A stretch of 64,000 nucleotides of DNA, taken from contig NC_088644.1 in assembly GCF_964019385.1 (NCBI RefSeq), positions 16,939,631-17,003,630 on the forward strand, written 5' to 3'. How positions within the stretch are numbered: position 1 is the stretch's first letter; each line of letters starts with the position of its first letter. Shown in pieces: positions 37,220 through 49,869 of this stretch. This stretch comes from Sycon ciliatum (lineage: Eukaryota; Porifera; Calcarea; Leucosolenida; Sycettidae). The translations under genes and the position numbers were made by a program. The notes beneath the pieces are model-generated. The model had not been told where the DNA came from, did not search any database, and saw only the letters and a list, made by a program, of their open reading frames with translations.

Positions 37220-37959
37220 CAGGCCCGGCGGAAGCAATTGTTCATTGGTCCGGCCAAGTTTTTTCGCCAGCACAGCACTTGCGCATGTGTGACACAACAC
37301 AACGTCTCTTTGCTCATCGTACGTCAACCATATATGACGCCTGACAAGAGCGCTTCACCACTGTCTTTTTCCCAAATTCCCGCCGAGGAAACGCGAAGGA
37401 AGTGGTTGGGTGGACTGGCAGTTCTGGCACAGATATTTTGCTGGAAAAAGCCATAGCTGCTAAGCATGCACTGTATTAAAGCTGACCAAACAGCAAGAAA
37501 AATTTGAAAAACTACTTCGTTCAGTACAAGAATCTGAAGCACTCGACGAAAAACCCTCAAGACTACAAAATTTACAATGACTATGTTGAATCAAGAGTAC
37601 ATAAAAAAGGTTTACACACACAACAGAGGCGAAAGGCTAGGCTCTGTTAGCTGTGTAAAAAAGGTTTATGTACTCTTGGTAGAATCCATCATGGCACGTG
37701 TTAGTTTCAGGTCGCGCGACTCGCGCCACGGCACAGCCCCACAGACGTTAGGTCTACAGGCTACAGCTAACGTTAGCCCTCGATCAAGCGCGCACGCGTG
37801 CACGGCAAGATCAGAGCGAGATCGCAAGTACGCGTAGATCTACGTACATGCAATCGATGATCACAACATAACGTTACTGCGTCGTAAAAAAAGATGGTCG
37901 GTGGCCGAAAAGTTGGTCCGGCCATGGCCGGACCGACCGGAGCGGCTCCGCCGGCCCTG
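37220..37959. mobile_element. MITE copy D with TAGCT 5-bp target duplication
   Basis: Ends CAGGCCCGGCGGAAGC and, inverted, CAGGGCCGGCGGAGC; TAGCT flanks both sides (37215-37219, 37960-37964). The right subterminal region has the perfect 20-bp palindrome GGTCCGGCCATGGCCGGACC at 37915-37934, and a partial copy lies near the left end (37246-37257). Confidence 0.85.
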
Positions 37960-39789
37960 TAGCTTAGATTGTATGGCAGTGCAAAGAGCAGAATAGTACC
38001 TGAATCAGAGTGCATTACATGTATTTGTAAGTATGGCAAGGCTTCTGCACTCACCACCATCAGCTAGTACTAGACGTACTACACGTTCACTGTACATTCT
38101 CTCCAATGTCTGTGTGGTTGATACAGCCAGCGCTAGCAGTAGCAGTACTGCAGTCAGTGTAGATCTACACAGTGTATACAAAGAGAGACATCATCATACT
38201 GACCTTTACCTTACAGTTAGTAGTTGCCATGGTTACACTTCACAGCACAAAATTAATAATGTTGCGGCTGTGCATGACTGAAAATCCCCAGATCACCATA
38301 ATAATTATTAGTATCTCCAGTGTCACCGGGTCCTACATGTACTTGCACGATTCCTGAGCTGACTGAACCCGTGGCATTGAGTATTTTGAGAGTCTAGGTG
38401 ATCGAGGGATTGTGATAGCTCAGGGGGAAGTTAGGGGCTAGGAAATGACGCGTCGGTGTGCCATTGACACTCTTTTACTTCAAGTATATAATTATGTGCA
38501 CTCCATGATCATGATGATTGACTGCACTGACTGAGACAATCAGTGACTGTAAAACAACCCTCGCGAGGCCTCAGGGCTAGCACATGGTTTACTACCAAGC
38601 CAGGATTGGCAGGAACACAACCCCTCCACTCCAGTCGACTAGTCCACCTCTTACAGTACTTCGTAAATTACAATGACATTATGTTACATGTAGTTGTCTT
38701 ACTTTCGATTTCAATCCTTGCATGCAGTACGGCAGGTGTCCAACACAAGCCCCACTTATCAAGACTACCATCCTGACGATCGACATCAGCATCAAGATGA
38801 CTATAGTATTATAATAGATAAGTGAAGGGCTGAAGCCATGAAGGCACAGTGACAATGTGTCAAAAGAGACATAAAGTTGATGAACAGCTACACCCTGGCA
38901 GTGGGCCTGGCCCTGCGATTATCGGGTGCACTCGCGCTATCTGCCCTCAAGTGAACGCGGAAACTAAGAAAAAGGATCCGATCGTGATCGTGCTCGACCA
39001 TAATTCCACGCTGCCTGATCAGACCTGGGCTAGCGAGCAGATGCTAATGACGTAATGTTGAATAGGTAATATTGTAACTGTCGTTATGACTGAATCCTGG
39101 CTGAAGAAGGTGAAATGCAAACATCACGGTGGAAAAATGAATGTGACAGTGCCGTCAAGCACATACGATTTTTATTTACCATGTTTACGCACAGGGCTGA
39201 GCTGAGGCTACACAGTCACTGCATGCATGCTTATGCATGTCAGTGGCATGCAATCTTCTGTCAGAGTTCTGACTTTGTACTTCAATCTTTCAAGTCATAT
39301 CCATACAAAATAAAACAATGTCGAACTCGCGAAACAGGGTTGACTGTGTTGAGTGTTGTGTGATCAGGACCGGGGCCGAGTCATCCGACCACTGCTAAAA
39401 TCCAACAGTAAAAAATCTGCGACAGGCGACGTAGACTACATGACACTTAGTGCACTATGCCATCACTGTGGCAAACCCGACGAGCACTAACTCGCTTCTC
39501 GGTTTTTGTTGTAGGTGCGGCGTGCGGGTGTAAAAACAGCAGTTGCAGGGCTTCCATGTTATCACGTACGTTTACACTCCCGGTTGGAGGAGCAAGCGGT
39601 GGGAGCACCCAGTCAGTGCTTCGCTTGGTCTCTCTCGGGTTAGAGCGACATAGTCGCCTGCTCGTGTATTTTGATTTTTCGAGCTGTGTGTTTTCTGATC
39701 TGGCCCACGAAAATTTTACTTTACGATAACTAGTGTTATTAGAGTGGCGATCAGTCAGTTGAAAGTGGTTTGTAGTTATCACATCCCAG
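37960..39789. other. Gene-free stretch upstream of filamin-type gene
   Basis: No CH-domain exon or other gene was recognised. GTAGATCTAC occurs at 38159 (another copy, 37834, lies inside the preceding element). The part next to 39790 probably carries the filamin-type promoter and 5' UTR; an in-frame TGA lies about 27 bases before the ATG. Confidence 0.45.
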
Positions 39790-41185
39790 ATGTCCACTGC
39801 AAGGCCAGCTAACGCTCGCCGCGTCCAGTCAGCTGTGGATGCCTGCGCTGCAGCTCTGAGGGATCTCACAACATCGGACGATCTCAGCCAGCAAAGCTAT
39901 CGTGTCGGTCAGGCGGTGGAAATCAAAATCAACACCAGCGCTCCGGACGCCTGCACACATCTGCGTTGTGAAGTGAATAGCGACCAGAAGGGAGCAGAGT
40001 GCGAGCAAGCTGAGCTGCTCAAAGGCGAACAGGAAGGATGGATTGTGCGCTTCGCACCATCTGCTGAGGACACGTACATCCTCTCAGTCACATGGGCGGG
40101 AAAGCACATTAGCGGATCTCCGTTCCGCCTCAGGTTCGTGTCCGCGTCGGAACCGAAGAAGATCGTCGTACGTGGAATTGGAGATGGCACGCACTGGACA
40201 GTAACGCAGCCGGTGCAGTTCAGTGTGGACACGCGCTCGGCGGGCAAGGGACAGCTGATAGTGCGGGCATCCGGACCCACCCAGGGCATACCGAAGTTTA
40301 ACTTACATGACAATGGCGATGGCACGTACAAAGCAACGTACATACCCAGTGCAGTCGGCGAGCACAGCTTTGATATCACCTATGCCGACGAGCCAATACC
40401 AGGTATGTCTCCGAGCAGTGTTTCCCATGCACTTGCCTCTACAGCATGAACATATCGCTTATACACCGAGGTTCGGTTTAAGAATCATAGTCACATTGGC
40501 CACTGACACTGGATATGGTAGTGTAAGAAACTCTTTCAAACAATACGTTCTTCTTGCACCTTGGCAAATTGGCACATAACCCTTAGGATTCCAATGCACT
40601 CCCACAATATTTACTGTAGGAAGTGGGATATTAGTACCTTGCATGGGATATTAGTACCTGGCAACTCACAATGAGTGTGCAGCAAAGACTCAATGCTGGT
40701 CAGAAAGGAAGGAAAGCTTTTAGTCTGCACTCGGCAACCTTTTTCGGAAATCGGGTCTGAACAGCACTGCATCAGTGTATGAGCACATTGAGCAGGGAAG
40801 TTGATGATTAGAAAGCCAGCGGCTGTATTGATCCAAACAAGCTTCCTCAGAGACAGGAATGCTAGAACACTAGGGAAGAGCACAAACGTTATAATTATTA
40901 TTATGACTGATCGGATCGTTTCAATAGGCCTATTCCAGCATGCTTGAGCAGACACCCTTTCTGGAATGCTCACACATTTTTTGGAGCATACTAAAGAAGA
41001 TTACAACTGGCTGGGTCGTTCAAAGAACTATTTTCAGGCAGGGTCGTTCACATTTCCTAGCCATACTGGACATAGATAGTAACCTGAGGCAGGTCTAATG
41101 TGATGGTGTCACCAGGAAATGCTTGTTCACACATTGCACTCGTAGTGACACAGCATGTACACACATACATATACACACACCTACA

Positions 41186-41229
<44 letters not shown>

Positions 41230-43297
41230 CCCCCCCCCGCCACTCCACACACCAGACATGTTACGAGGGTCGTGAGTGTGCTCATATATATTTACAGGGC
41301 CACAGCAGATTCGGATTAGCCAATACATGTACCAGTATTTCAGCGGATTTGCCCTGTTTATCAATGATTTGTTTTGCATGCAACGCTCATCTTGAAAAGT
41401 CAGAACACATTTCCTGTCCATGATCAGCTGGTAAATCATTAATAATTGTTGGTTTCACTATTCCTGTATAAAATTGTGCTTTCAAATTTATTCTAGCCAT
41501 TTTTATTCTCAACCTTCACTGGTGAGACCTATAGTGGTCGAAACAGCGCGGTATGGAGGAAAACAAATATTTGTCAGTATCTACAACTTGGAGTCATGTT
41601 GCTGGTTTGTGAGGTCGGCCAGAGAGCGCGTGTGGTGGAGATGGAATAGATGGATGGAATTCCGGAATAGTGAGGAGAAATTGAAATGCATTCACACATG
41701 ATCACAACCGCCATTATACAGGTAGAGATCGGTTATAGCGTTGGCGGTTATAGTAGTATACTGGTTATACAGATAGTCACAGCACGATTCAAAAGCCTGA
41801 AAAGAATCTGTTACAGTCAAATTCAATCTGGTATAATAATAACCGGGTGTAGTAATATAATTATCGGCTATTGTGATCAAACTCTCATATCAAAACCACC
41901 TGACTGCACACAATTGGGATCGTTTATAGTACTGCAATACATACAATGGTCTCTTGCCAAGTCTTTGGTACTCAGAATCCACTTCGGTGCAGTGCACAGT
42001 CACAGTCCAGTCTGTGTAAGTTTCCCACATACTTACAAGTATGTACGTGTTTCTTTACGCACCAAGTACAGTGCAAAATAATAAGTGTTTTTCAGTGTGC
42101 GTGTACTGTGCTGTACATCATGCTCACGGTCTCACGAGCGCGCGTCTCGTGTACATGACGTCATGACTTACGTCGTAAAGTTATTACTCTCACCCAAACC
42201 AGGACAATCGCATGTAGTGATAATCGTTTGTAGTGGTCAAATGTCGCTCATTCAAAGACCAACGCTATAGCCGATCTCCACCTGTACCTACACTGTACAC
42301 TGTACTCTGTACTCTTGTTTGTTACAGGAAGTCCTTTCTCTATTACGGTGGATGCTGATATGGACGTCACGGCTGTGCGTGTTCAGGAGTTGACGATACC
42401 CGAGGCTGTAGATGGCAGCTACATTGTTGGCCAGGCAGCTGAGTTCCTGGTGGACGCCAGTGCGTGCACTGTTCCGTCTTTACCACCACTAACTACACGC
42501 GTGTCCGCCGTCACGTCCGATTCACAATGCAAAGCCATGATATCGCACGTGAGCGAGCAAGTGTACAGGGTGCGCCTTCAGCCGTCAGAGCCGGACACAT
42601 TTTTGCTCGGTCTGTTCTTTGGCAGTGAAGCACTCCCGAGTAATCCCCATCGGCTTTGCTTTGGCCGTGCTCCGGAGGCATCGCGGTGTCAAGTGCTCGG
42701 CCTGTTCCCGGATGGTTGGCTCACCATGCAACCAGTCAGCTTTCATGTCGCAACGGCTGAAGCTGGCGTTGGTCGGCTAACCGTAGATGTGAATCTGCTA
42801 TCACAGCGCTTTGATGATGAGTCAGGCCGTGCACTAAATGGCTCTGAATCGCCGCATAGCCTCCGGTCACCGGCATCGCCCTCCCGCGCCCCAGTAGGAC
42901 CACTGGACATCAGTGTGGAGAAGGATGGTAGTTTACACACCGTACAATTCAAACCCGCTGTGCCGGGCTACTACAATATCAGTATACGCTGGGCTGATCG
43001 GCATGTGACCGGCTCTCCATTTCGAATTGGCGTGGCTGGTCATCAACCGGATGCAACGCAGTGCCGCCTGATTGGCAATGATGTCCATCGGCAATTCTTC
43101 AAAGTAAGTATGCCGCTAGGTGGTGAATGTTACATTGAGGTAATGCGGTCTCAGAGAATGGTTGCTTATATTTGTGTAGCACAAGTCGTCAAGTATCCTT
43201 GGTTGACCACACACCATCTCAATTTACAAGTATCCTCCGCTCTGTCTCTCTTTCTTCTCTCTGACTCTCTTCCCCCCCCCCCCTCTCTCTTTCTCAC

Positions 43298-43349
<52 letters not shown>

Positions 43350-44902
43350 GGGTTTAGGGCTCCTAATGGTCTACTTATCTGTAATCTACTTTACCTGATA
43401 CATTTGTAGATGTTGTAATTAGCTCAAGCATGATACAGTCAGATTTCCCGTTCTGTATCCGGTTACCTCACAAACAGGTGGACATTGCTCAGAGATACTG
43501 TACAGGGAATTTTTGGTGGTTTAGTTTGCTCACCACCCCAGGTATTAATGGAGATCTGACTGTAGCAGTGCCAGTAGTTAAGTCACCAGTACTTCGAAGT
43601 ATGTAGATATGTATGTATAAATTTAAAAAGTAGTAAAGTTCTCACGTCCGCGTTACCACCGGCTATACTATTGTGTTGAGAAACACAACTAGCACTTAGG
43701 ATGTGCATAACTTTATATGCTTTTTTATGCTGTACGTGATTGTAGTGTTCTATTTTTATGTGCTCTGCTTGTGTTAGATCGGTGACAGTTACTCGGTGAT
43801 TGTCAATTGTGAGCGTGCTGGCCCAGGACAACTACAGGTCAATGTTACCGGCGCTATCGTTGATGACTCCGAGTTCTGTGTAGATGACCTCGGTGACGGG
43901 TGCTATGAGCTCAACTTGGCACCCAGCCAGCCTGGTGACTACACGCTAGACCTTGGCTGGGCGGATGCAGCCATTCCCGGCTGTCCGCTGCGCATGTACT
44001 TTGCCAACGACGTTGACGTCAGCAAATGTCTCCTGGAGGGCACTGGCCTGGCACATGCCGAGCTTGGTAACCGGGCAGAGTTCCAGGTGATAACACGAGG
44101 CACTGGTCTAGCGCCGCTATCAGCATCTATGGCAGACGAAAAGGGCCGTTCCGTGCCGGTTGAGGTCATACAGACCGGACCGGCTACCCACTGCTGTGCC
44201 TATACCGTGCACTCGCCATCCAATCACATCCTGCATGTTCGCTATGGCAACGTAGACGTACCTGGTTCGCCATTCCAAGTGAGAGTAACGCAGCCGTTTG
44301 CACCGGAGCGCTGCAAAATCCTCGGTGGACGGGTCAAGGACAGCATATTGGGCAAGCCTGTTCAGTTCTATGTTGAGAGCAAGGAGGCTGGTCCAGGGAA
44401 CTTGAGTGTGGAGGCTGTATCCAGCGACAGCCAAAAGCGCTACAAGGGTCATCTGAGTCAGACTGTGAATGGCAAGACGCTGTGTCGACTCAACCTACCC
44501 ACTGTGGATCGATACACGACTAGCATCAAGTATGATGGGGTGCACATTGCCGGTTCGCCGTTCAAGCTACGTGTCCTGCAGCCGCCGAAGCCGTCCATGG
44601 TGATGGCATTCGGTCAGGGGTTGTCCAACTGTGAGATTGGCCAGGGTGGAGACTTCATAGTGGATGTGACTGATGCAGGTAGCGGTATGCTAGGCATACG
44701 TGTACAGGGCCCACGGGGTGGATTCAAGGTTGACACCACTAGACTGCCGTCCAATGACAAGCAGATCCTGGTCCAGTACAATCCTGTCGAGTGTGGGCAG
44801 TACCAGATCAACATCACCTGGGCGGACGAGGTTATTCCAGGCTCACCATTCCTACTGACTGTCTATGATCCCTCTCAGAATGAGCTGGGATTGAGTGTGT
44901 GA
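39790..44902 (+). CDS. Filamin-type protein with eight Ig-like repeats, no CH domains
   Basis: Exons 39790-40402, 42328-43103 and 43778-44902 (TGA) give 837 aa; the split codon CCAG|gtatgt...acag|GAAGT restores IPGSPF. Filamins are rods of Ig-like repeats that bind membrane receptors and signalling proteins. Eight repeats can be counted by their closing strands: SGSPFRLRFV, IPGSPFSITV, LPSNPHRLCF (divergent), TGSPFRIGV, IPGCPLRMYF, VPGSPFQVRV, AGSPFKLRV and PGSPFLLTV. The first about 35 residues look helical. Canonical filamins start with two calponin-homology domains; none is encoded here. The ATG directly follows cccag, so splicing from an unseen upstream exon cannot be excluded, but an in-frame stop lies just upstream in genomic sequence. 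Intron 1 holds a CA repeat and a TA-flanked MITE; intron 2 holds a CT repeat and a small MITE. Confidence 0.92.
41185..41236. repeat. (CA)n microsatellite followed by poly-C
   Basis: CA run to 41226 followed by ATG and C8 in filamin-type intron 1. Confidence 0.9.
41719..42284. mobile_element. Mariner/pogo-like MITE, TA duplication
   Basis: Inverted ends CAGGTRGAGATCGGYTATAG extend to 26 bases with two mismatches; TA flanks both sides (41717-41718, 42285-42286). AT-rich and non-coding, inserted in filamin-type intron 1 about 40 bp before the exon 2 acceptor. Confidence 0.88.
43272..43346. repeat. (CT)n microsatellite
   Basis: C-run then CT dinucleotide run in filamin-type intron 2. Confidence 0.93.
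43436..43562. mobile_element. 127-bp TA-flanked MITE
   Basis: Inverted ends CAGTCAGATYTCC (one mismatch) with TA at 43434-43435 and 43563-43564, in filamin-type intron 2. Confidence 0.75.
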
Positions 44903-47097
44903 GTCACAACCATGCAAGCAGACACAGGTGGCTGTGCTCGAACCCCACAACAATACCTTTGGTACACCATCGTCCCCGGCTGTCGCGAGACTGCATATAC
45001 GTCATTGAACGCCTACGCTCTGGAAGCACTTCTCCAGTGGCTTACTTGTAAAACGATTGTGCTCTGACTCCCCCGCCCCCGGTGGCTTGATAAGTGAACT
45101 GCGAGTGGATTCTGTGTGCGTATATTTGATCTCATTCTGACCCAGTCAGACTTTTCGGCGCAGTGTTGTACATTCATGATCCGGCTCAAGTGGCTTGAGG
45201 CAAACATGTAGCTTCTTACTCCCTGTATTGAATATGCTGGCGTGTTTTGCTGAGCATTGCACACCAACCCGATGAGAATATTGCTGCTTTCAATCAGGAT
45301 CTGATTAGCCTGGCTCTCTAGCTCTGGCAATGGCTATCATCAAATATGACTGGATTAGCCCGTGACATAGCTATTTTGCGGTCAGTCTCGCATGTCCACT
45401 GTCAATTTCATTATTTCGCTACCGGTAACGGAATTGACGGTGGACACCCGAGTTCTTATTAAAAGGACCAGCCCACAGAAGTGTGTATCCGTTTGCATGA
45501 CCATTCAACTTCAAGTAGCCATGTAACTTGTTATACACTGTTTGCCGTTGTCATCTGACGCCATAATATGAATCAATCAGGGCCAGGGGTCGCATCGGAC
45601 AGGCTATGGTCACTAACCGTGTATTGACCATACCACTCTTTTTGCTCCACTTAGGCCGGCTAAGGCCCCCCCCCCCCCGGCATGAATTAATAACGTAGTC
45701 TCGCAATAGGGCTCCAAATCAAGTTTCAAATTTTCGGCCGAGAGTCACCCCCACTAGTAAATTGTACTTCAGATGGCTGACCGTGATACCCTAACGTACC
45801 TTCCGACGGACCTATCATTGTATAGAATTTAGAGGAAAAAAGCTCACCATGTCCCACACCTTCGCTGAATCTGAATCAGTGCTGAAGGCTTGGATAGAAT
45901 TTCTTTCATTGTCATGTTGAAGTTCGAAGCAAGATCAAAGAAGGCTTGTAAAATGTTAATACTACTTGTACAGTACTATGACATAATTTTTTGTTTGGAC
46001 TTGACGTGTAGTATAGTACTACTAGTACAATCATAAAGCAGTGTGGCCCTTTTATGGGTGCGTTATTATTATTATCTTTATTTGAGGGATGACCCAGAGG
46101 CAGGTAGCCTATCGAGGGGTTCTCCACTTGTGCGATATTGAATAGGTGATCAGAGTGTTCTAAGTAACTCGCGGATATAATAATGGCCACAATATCCGCG
46201 AGTTACTTATTATAATCGATTAATCATGACCCACATGCCGATATGGGTCATGTCAAGAATTTGCCCCTGCTGGGAGGTTATTATACAATCATGATACTCT
46301 TGATCATGTTGATACTTCTCATCAAACCGGCTCCCAATCCATCTGTCTTTATCTCTCTCTAACTCTCCTCCATTCTCACTCTAATCTTTCGTCAAATCTG
46401 CCCGGCAATCAGCCTCTACTTTCGCCTCAGCATCATGATCTTGATACTGCTATATTTGTACTTGTTTGCACTCATATCTTGGAATAACAAGTAAGTTTCC
46501 TGGTTTCCTACCCCTACACTAGTAAGGCTTAGAGTTCTTGCTCTCCTGCTCCCCCGGGAGTCCCCGCCCTTCCACTTCCACTCCCCATTTTGTTTCCTTT
46601 GGTGCACATGTGCAGCTGTGATGCCGAGACCCTTGGTCGGCTGAGCTTCACAGGTCCCACCCACTCCGTCCTGCTGGATATGTACCATTAATGCCCATTG
46701 TGTCGAATCACAGTCTTCTCCTCATTTTAGTTCATCATGCATGCAGTGAGTGTTCAATAGTAAAAAAAATAAAAATACAATTATTCATATCATCGGACCG
46801 GGATCGGGAGGTACGAACCCGGTTTATACGGTACATTTTTTACAAATATACCGTAAAGTACCGTATACGTATACGGTGAAAGAGATTTTTGTACGTCAGC
46901 TCAGAATGAGAATGACCATGTGCAGCTGCATGCTCTGTTTGTTTTTGAAAAAGTTGTACGCTTGATTTGTACCTTGGCCTCGTGTTGTGCACATTGCCAC
47001 TGTAGTGTAGGTGGAACAACTCGATTTATAATTATAATAGTAATTACATCTTGTCTCTCTTCCTCCACCCACTCGCCTTTCTCTCTCCTGCCTTACT
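44903..47097. other. Gene-free stretch between filamin-type and TPP1-like genes
   Basis: No gene was recognised. It contains the filamin-type 3' UTR, a perfect 18-bp hairpin (46161-46178 with 46192-46209) and, near its end, the TPP1-like promoter region with AT-rich sequence around 47020-47045. Confidence 0.5.
46161..46209. repeat. Perfect 18-bp inverted repeat with 13-nt loop
   Basis: TAAGTAACTCGCGGATAT pairs exactly with 46192-46209. It could be a tiny element remnant or a structured RNA; nothing else supports either. Confidence 0.9.
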
Positions 47098-48744
47098 ATG
47101 TTCAGCTGGGTCTTGTTGGTGAGCGCGGCTCTCTTTCAAGGGAGCCAGGCTTTCACTGGCCTGCGAATGAGAGTGGAGGCGGGTCAAAGTATTGCAGTTC
47201 CAGAAGGTTGGACAGCAGAGAAAAAAGTCCAAGAAACCGAAGGGATCTCTTTGGTTTTCGCAGTGAAGCAGCGTAATCTTCAGCAACTGGAGGATCTCTT
47301 CTGGAAAGTATCTACACCCGGCACAAAGCATTATCGCCAGTTTCTCTCCCACAATGAAATAAATGATTTAATTTCCCCCGAGCAGACGTCGATTGACACC
47401 ATCACTACATGGCTGTCAGAAGCTGGTTTGGACGTTGAGAACAAGTGCAATTGGACGAAAGCGAAGGAGTTCCTTAGCTGCGTGATGCCATGCTACATGG
47501 CCAATTCGCTGCTGGACGTGACTTTCAGTGTGTTTCGTCATGGCGAAACTAAGCAAACAACTGTACGTGCTACTCACCACTACACATTGCCAGTGTCTGT
47601 GATTGGTCACATTGATTTTGTTGGCAATGTCCATCGGTTTCCGCCTGTCGCTAAGAGGACTCAGAGAGTGAAGAAAAGCAACGGTCTCGTAGAGCTGCAG
47701 ACTCCTTCCAGCTTGCGTGAACGCTACAATGTGGGTAGCGCCATTGCCGGCAAATCCAGCATCAACATCCAGGCTGTTGCACAATTCACGGGACAGTACT
47801 ATGGAAAGACAGATCTGTCAGAATTCTTCAAGCTGTTCGGCTCTAGCTTTGTTCATCGCGCTGACGTCGACAAGGTCATTGGACCGAATAAGTTCCCATC
47901 CGGTGGCGAAGCCAATCTGGACGTGCAGTACATTATGAGTTTGGGTGCCAATGCAACCACCTGGTTCTGGAGCACAGGTGGTGCGCATGAGAAGCAGGAA
48001 CCGTTCTTGCAGTGGATGCTAGACATTGCCAATGCCACTGTCATACCGCAAGTTATGAGTGTCAGCTATGGTGACCAGGAGAACTCACTGTCGGTTGACT
48101 ACATGGATCGTACTAATCAAGAGTTCATGAAGCAGGGAGTGCGTGGTATGTCCTTGCTTTTTGCCAGCGGAGATGCTGGTGCAAACTGTCGCAACCATGT
48201 GCTCCTGCCATTTTTCCCAGCGTCTAGTCCATACGTCACCACTGTTGGTGGGACTGAAGGTCTGCTTGATATCGGCACTGAGAGGGCCACACTTCTGAGC
48301 AGCGGAGGGTTCTCCAATGTCTATAGCCAGCCGCAGTATCAGACTGCTGCTGTCTCGCATTACCTGTCTACAAGTAAGTTCTTGCCGGCGGCCTCTTACA
48401 ACCGCACTGGCCGTGCATTCCCCGATGTGGCAGCCATGGCCATGGACTTCATGATCGTCGATGAGCTCATTCCACAGCCAGTTGACGGCACTTCGTGCGC
48501 CACGCCAACATTCGCCGGAATCATTGCCCTGATCAACGATGCACTTCTTGCCAGTGGTAAAAAGCAGCTTGGGTTTCTAAACCCTTTCCTGTACAGCCAC
48601 GCCAGCGCCCTTCTTGACATCACCGAGCAGTGCAGTGGTGGTTGTTTAAACAAGGGCTGGTGTGCTGCTGTAGGTTGGGATGCCGTCACCGGTCTAGGCA
48701 CACCAAACTATGAGAATCTACTCAAGGCGGCCATGGCTCAATAG
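47098..48744 (+). CDS. TPP1: Tripeptidyl-peptidase 1-like sedolisin (intronless)
   Basis: Lysosomal serine-carboxyl peptidase of family S53, removing tripeptides from protein N-termini at acid pH. The 548-residue length is close to vertebrate TPP1 (563). An 18-residue signal peptide is followed by a pro-domain containing the KHYRQFLS block, then the mature enzyme starting near residues 185-200. Catalytic residues are visible: Glu271 and Asp275 in GGEANLDVQYI, oxyanion Asp359 in ASGDAGA, and Ser466 in DGTSCATP. The calcium-binding end (DITEQCSGGC...GWDAVTGLGTPNY) is complete. Several N-glycosylation sequons occur. The whole frame is a single exon, unlike vertebrate TPP1 and unlike its neighbours. 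That could mean a retrocopy or simply intron loss. All key residues are intact, so it is probably functional. Confidence 0.95.
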   Translation: MFSWVLLVSAALFQGSQAFTGLRMRVEAGQSIAVPEGWTAEKKVQETEGISLVFAVKQRNLQQLEDLFWKVSTPGTKHYRQFLSHNEINDLISPEQTSIDTITTWLSEAGLDVENKCNWTKAKEFLSCVMPCYMANSLLDVTFSVFRHGETKQTTVRATHHYTLPVSVIGHIDFVGNVHRFPPVAKRTQRVKKSNGLVELQTPSSLRERYNVGSAIAGKSSINIQAVAQFTGQYYGKTDLSEFFKLFGSSFVHRADVDKVIGPNKFPSGGEANLDVQYIMSLGANATTWFWSTGGAHEKQEPFLQWMLDIANATVIPQVMSVSYGDQENSLSVDYMDRTNQEFMKQGVRGMSLLFASGDAGANCRNHVLLPFFPASSPYVTTVGGTEGLLDIGTERATLLSSGGFSNVYSQPQYQTAAVSHYLSTSKFLPAASYNRTGRAFPDVAAMAMDFMIVDELIPQPVDGTSCATPTFAGIIALINDALLASGKKQLGFLNPFLYSHASALLDITEQCSGGCLNKGWCAAVGWDAVTGLGTPNYENLLKAAMAQ

Positions 48745-49869
48745 GCTCTTTAGTCGTCTCTGTCGTCTTACCCCTGTTTTATTTGTATTCCTGGCCAGTT
48801 AGCTACTAGTATGCTGACAGGCATGTGTTCTGGGACCTCTCTTTCCATTAGCAATGCTCTCTTCTCTGACTTTACCTCCGTTTTGATTTGTTTTGATGTG
48901 CTTACCTAAATTACTAGGTCCTGCAGCTCTCCTTAGCCACTGTTTGAACATTGTGGTGTGATGAAGCCATTTTAGCTTCGGCTGAGTCGGTACCTGCCGG
49001 TACTCCACTGTGCTAACCTTTCAATTCTGTCACACGTGTGTTGTATTAACAAATTCTGCTGCTTGAATTTCATGCTTCTGCTACTGTCATCAGTTTCCAT
49101 GGAGAACAGTGCAGGACTCTGGAGTGATACATTGAACCTGCATGACCGTTGACTGGACCACTTTGCTGTGTATTGTGATGTGTGGCTTACTGGTGTGCAA
49201 GTATGATCAGAGTGCTAGTACTGCACGCTGCAACATGCAAACACAACCCAGGTGCATGTTGTTCAAGGTGTTGTGCGTGTGACAGCGAGACACCCTCCTC
49301 GAATTTTTTTCAGAGAAAGGTGTGGCATGTACACGTAGGTACAATCCTGCTCCAGAACATCTGATCACATGACTAAGCAAGCGTTCCACATCTGTGCTCA
49401 TGCGTGATGATGCCACTTTTCACAGCGCTGCGTCTAGTTTGGCTGCTGAAGTCGAACTTCGCTGAGCAGCATTGCATATTGGAGCAGAAATGTGTGTATG
49501 CACAGCACTCGGACAAGGTCCGGACAGTACTTGAAGTAATTTCTACTGTTAAATGCTACTGTATTTGCACTTTGAAAGCAGTCAAGTAGTGGAGGCAGGA
49601 GTAGCAGCAGTGCTGAGAGCAAGCTTGGCATCATGAATGTTGAGGCAGTGGGGTATCAAGCCAAAGGTTCTTAGTATCATCTAGCTGTGGCTGGTCATCA
49701 AGAAGTTGTTATGGTGAATAGCGTTATCATGATTGTGATAAAATAAAAGTGCCCAAAGGGGGCAAAATCGCCGCCAAATGCAAGCTAATGGTCTGAATCG
49801 GTCCACATGGATAGTGAATACATGCCAGCAAAACTAGTCCATTTTCTGTGTGGGAGCATCTGGTCCAGG
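48745..49869. other. Convergent 3' region
   Basis: Lies between the stop codons of the plus-strand TPP1-like gene and the minus-strand DUF4430-like gene; presumably both 3' UTRs. AATAAA lies near 49742 on plus and its complement near 48778. No other gene was seen. Confidence 0.5.

Noticed and set aside
46795-46835. tRNA-like B box in GGTACGAACCCGG (minus)
   Set aside because: It does not fit the B-box consensus well, and no cloverleaf could be drawn around it.
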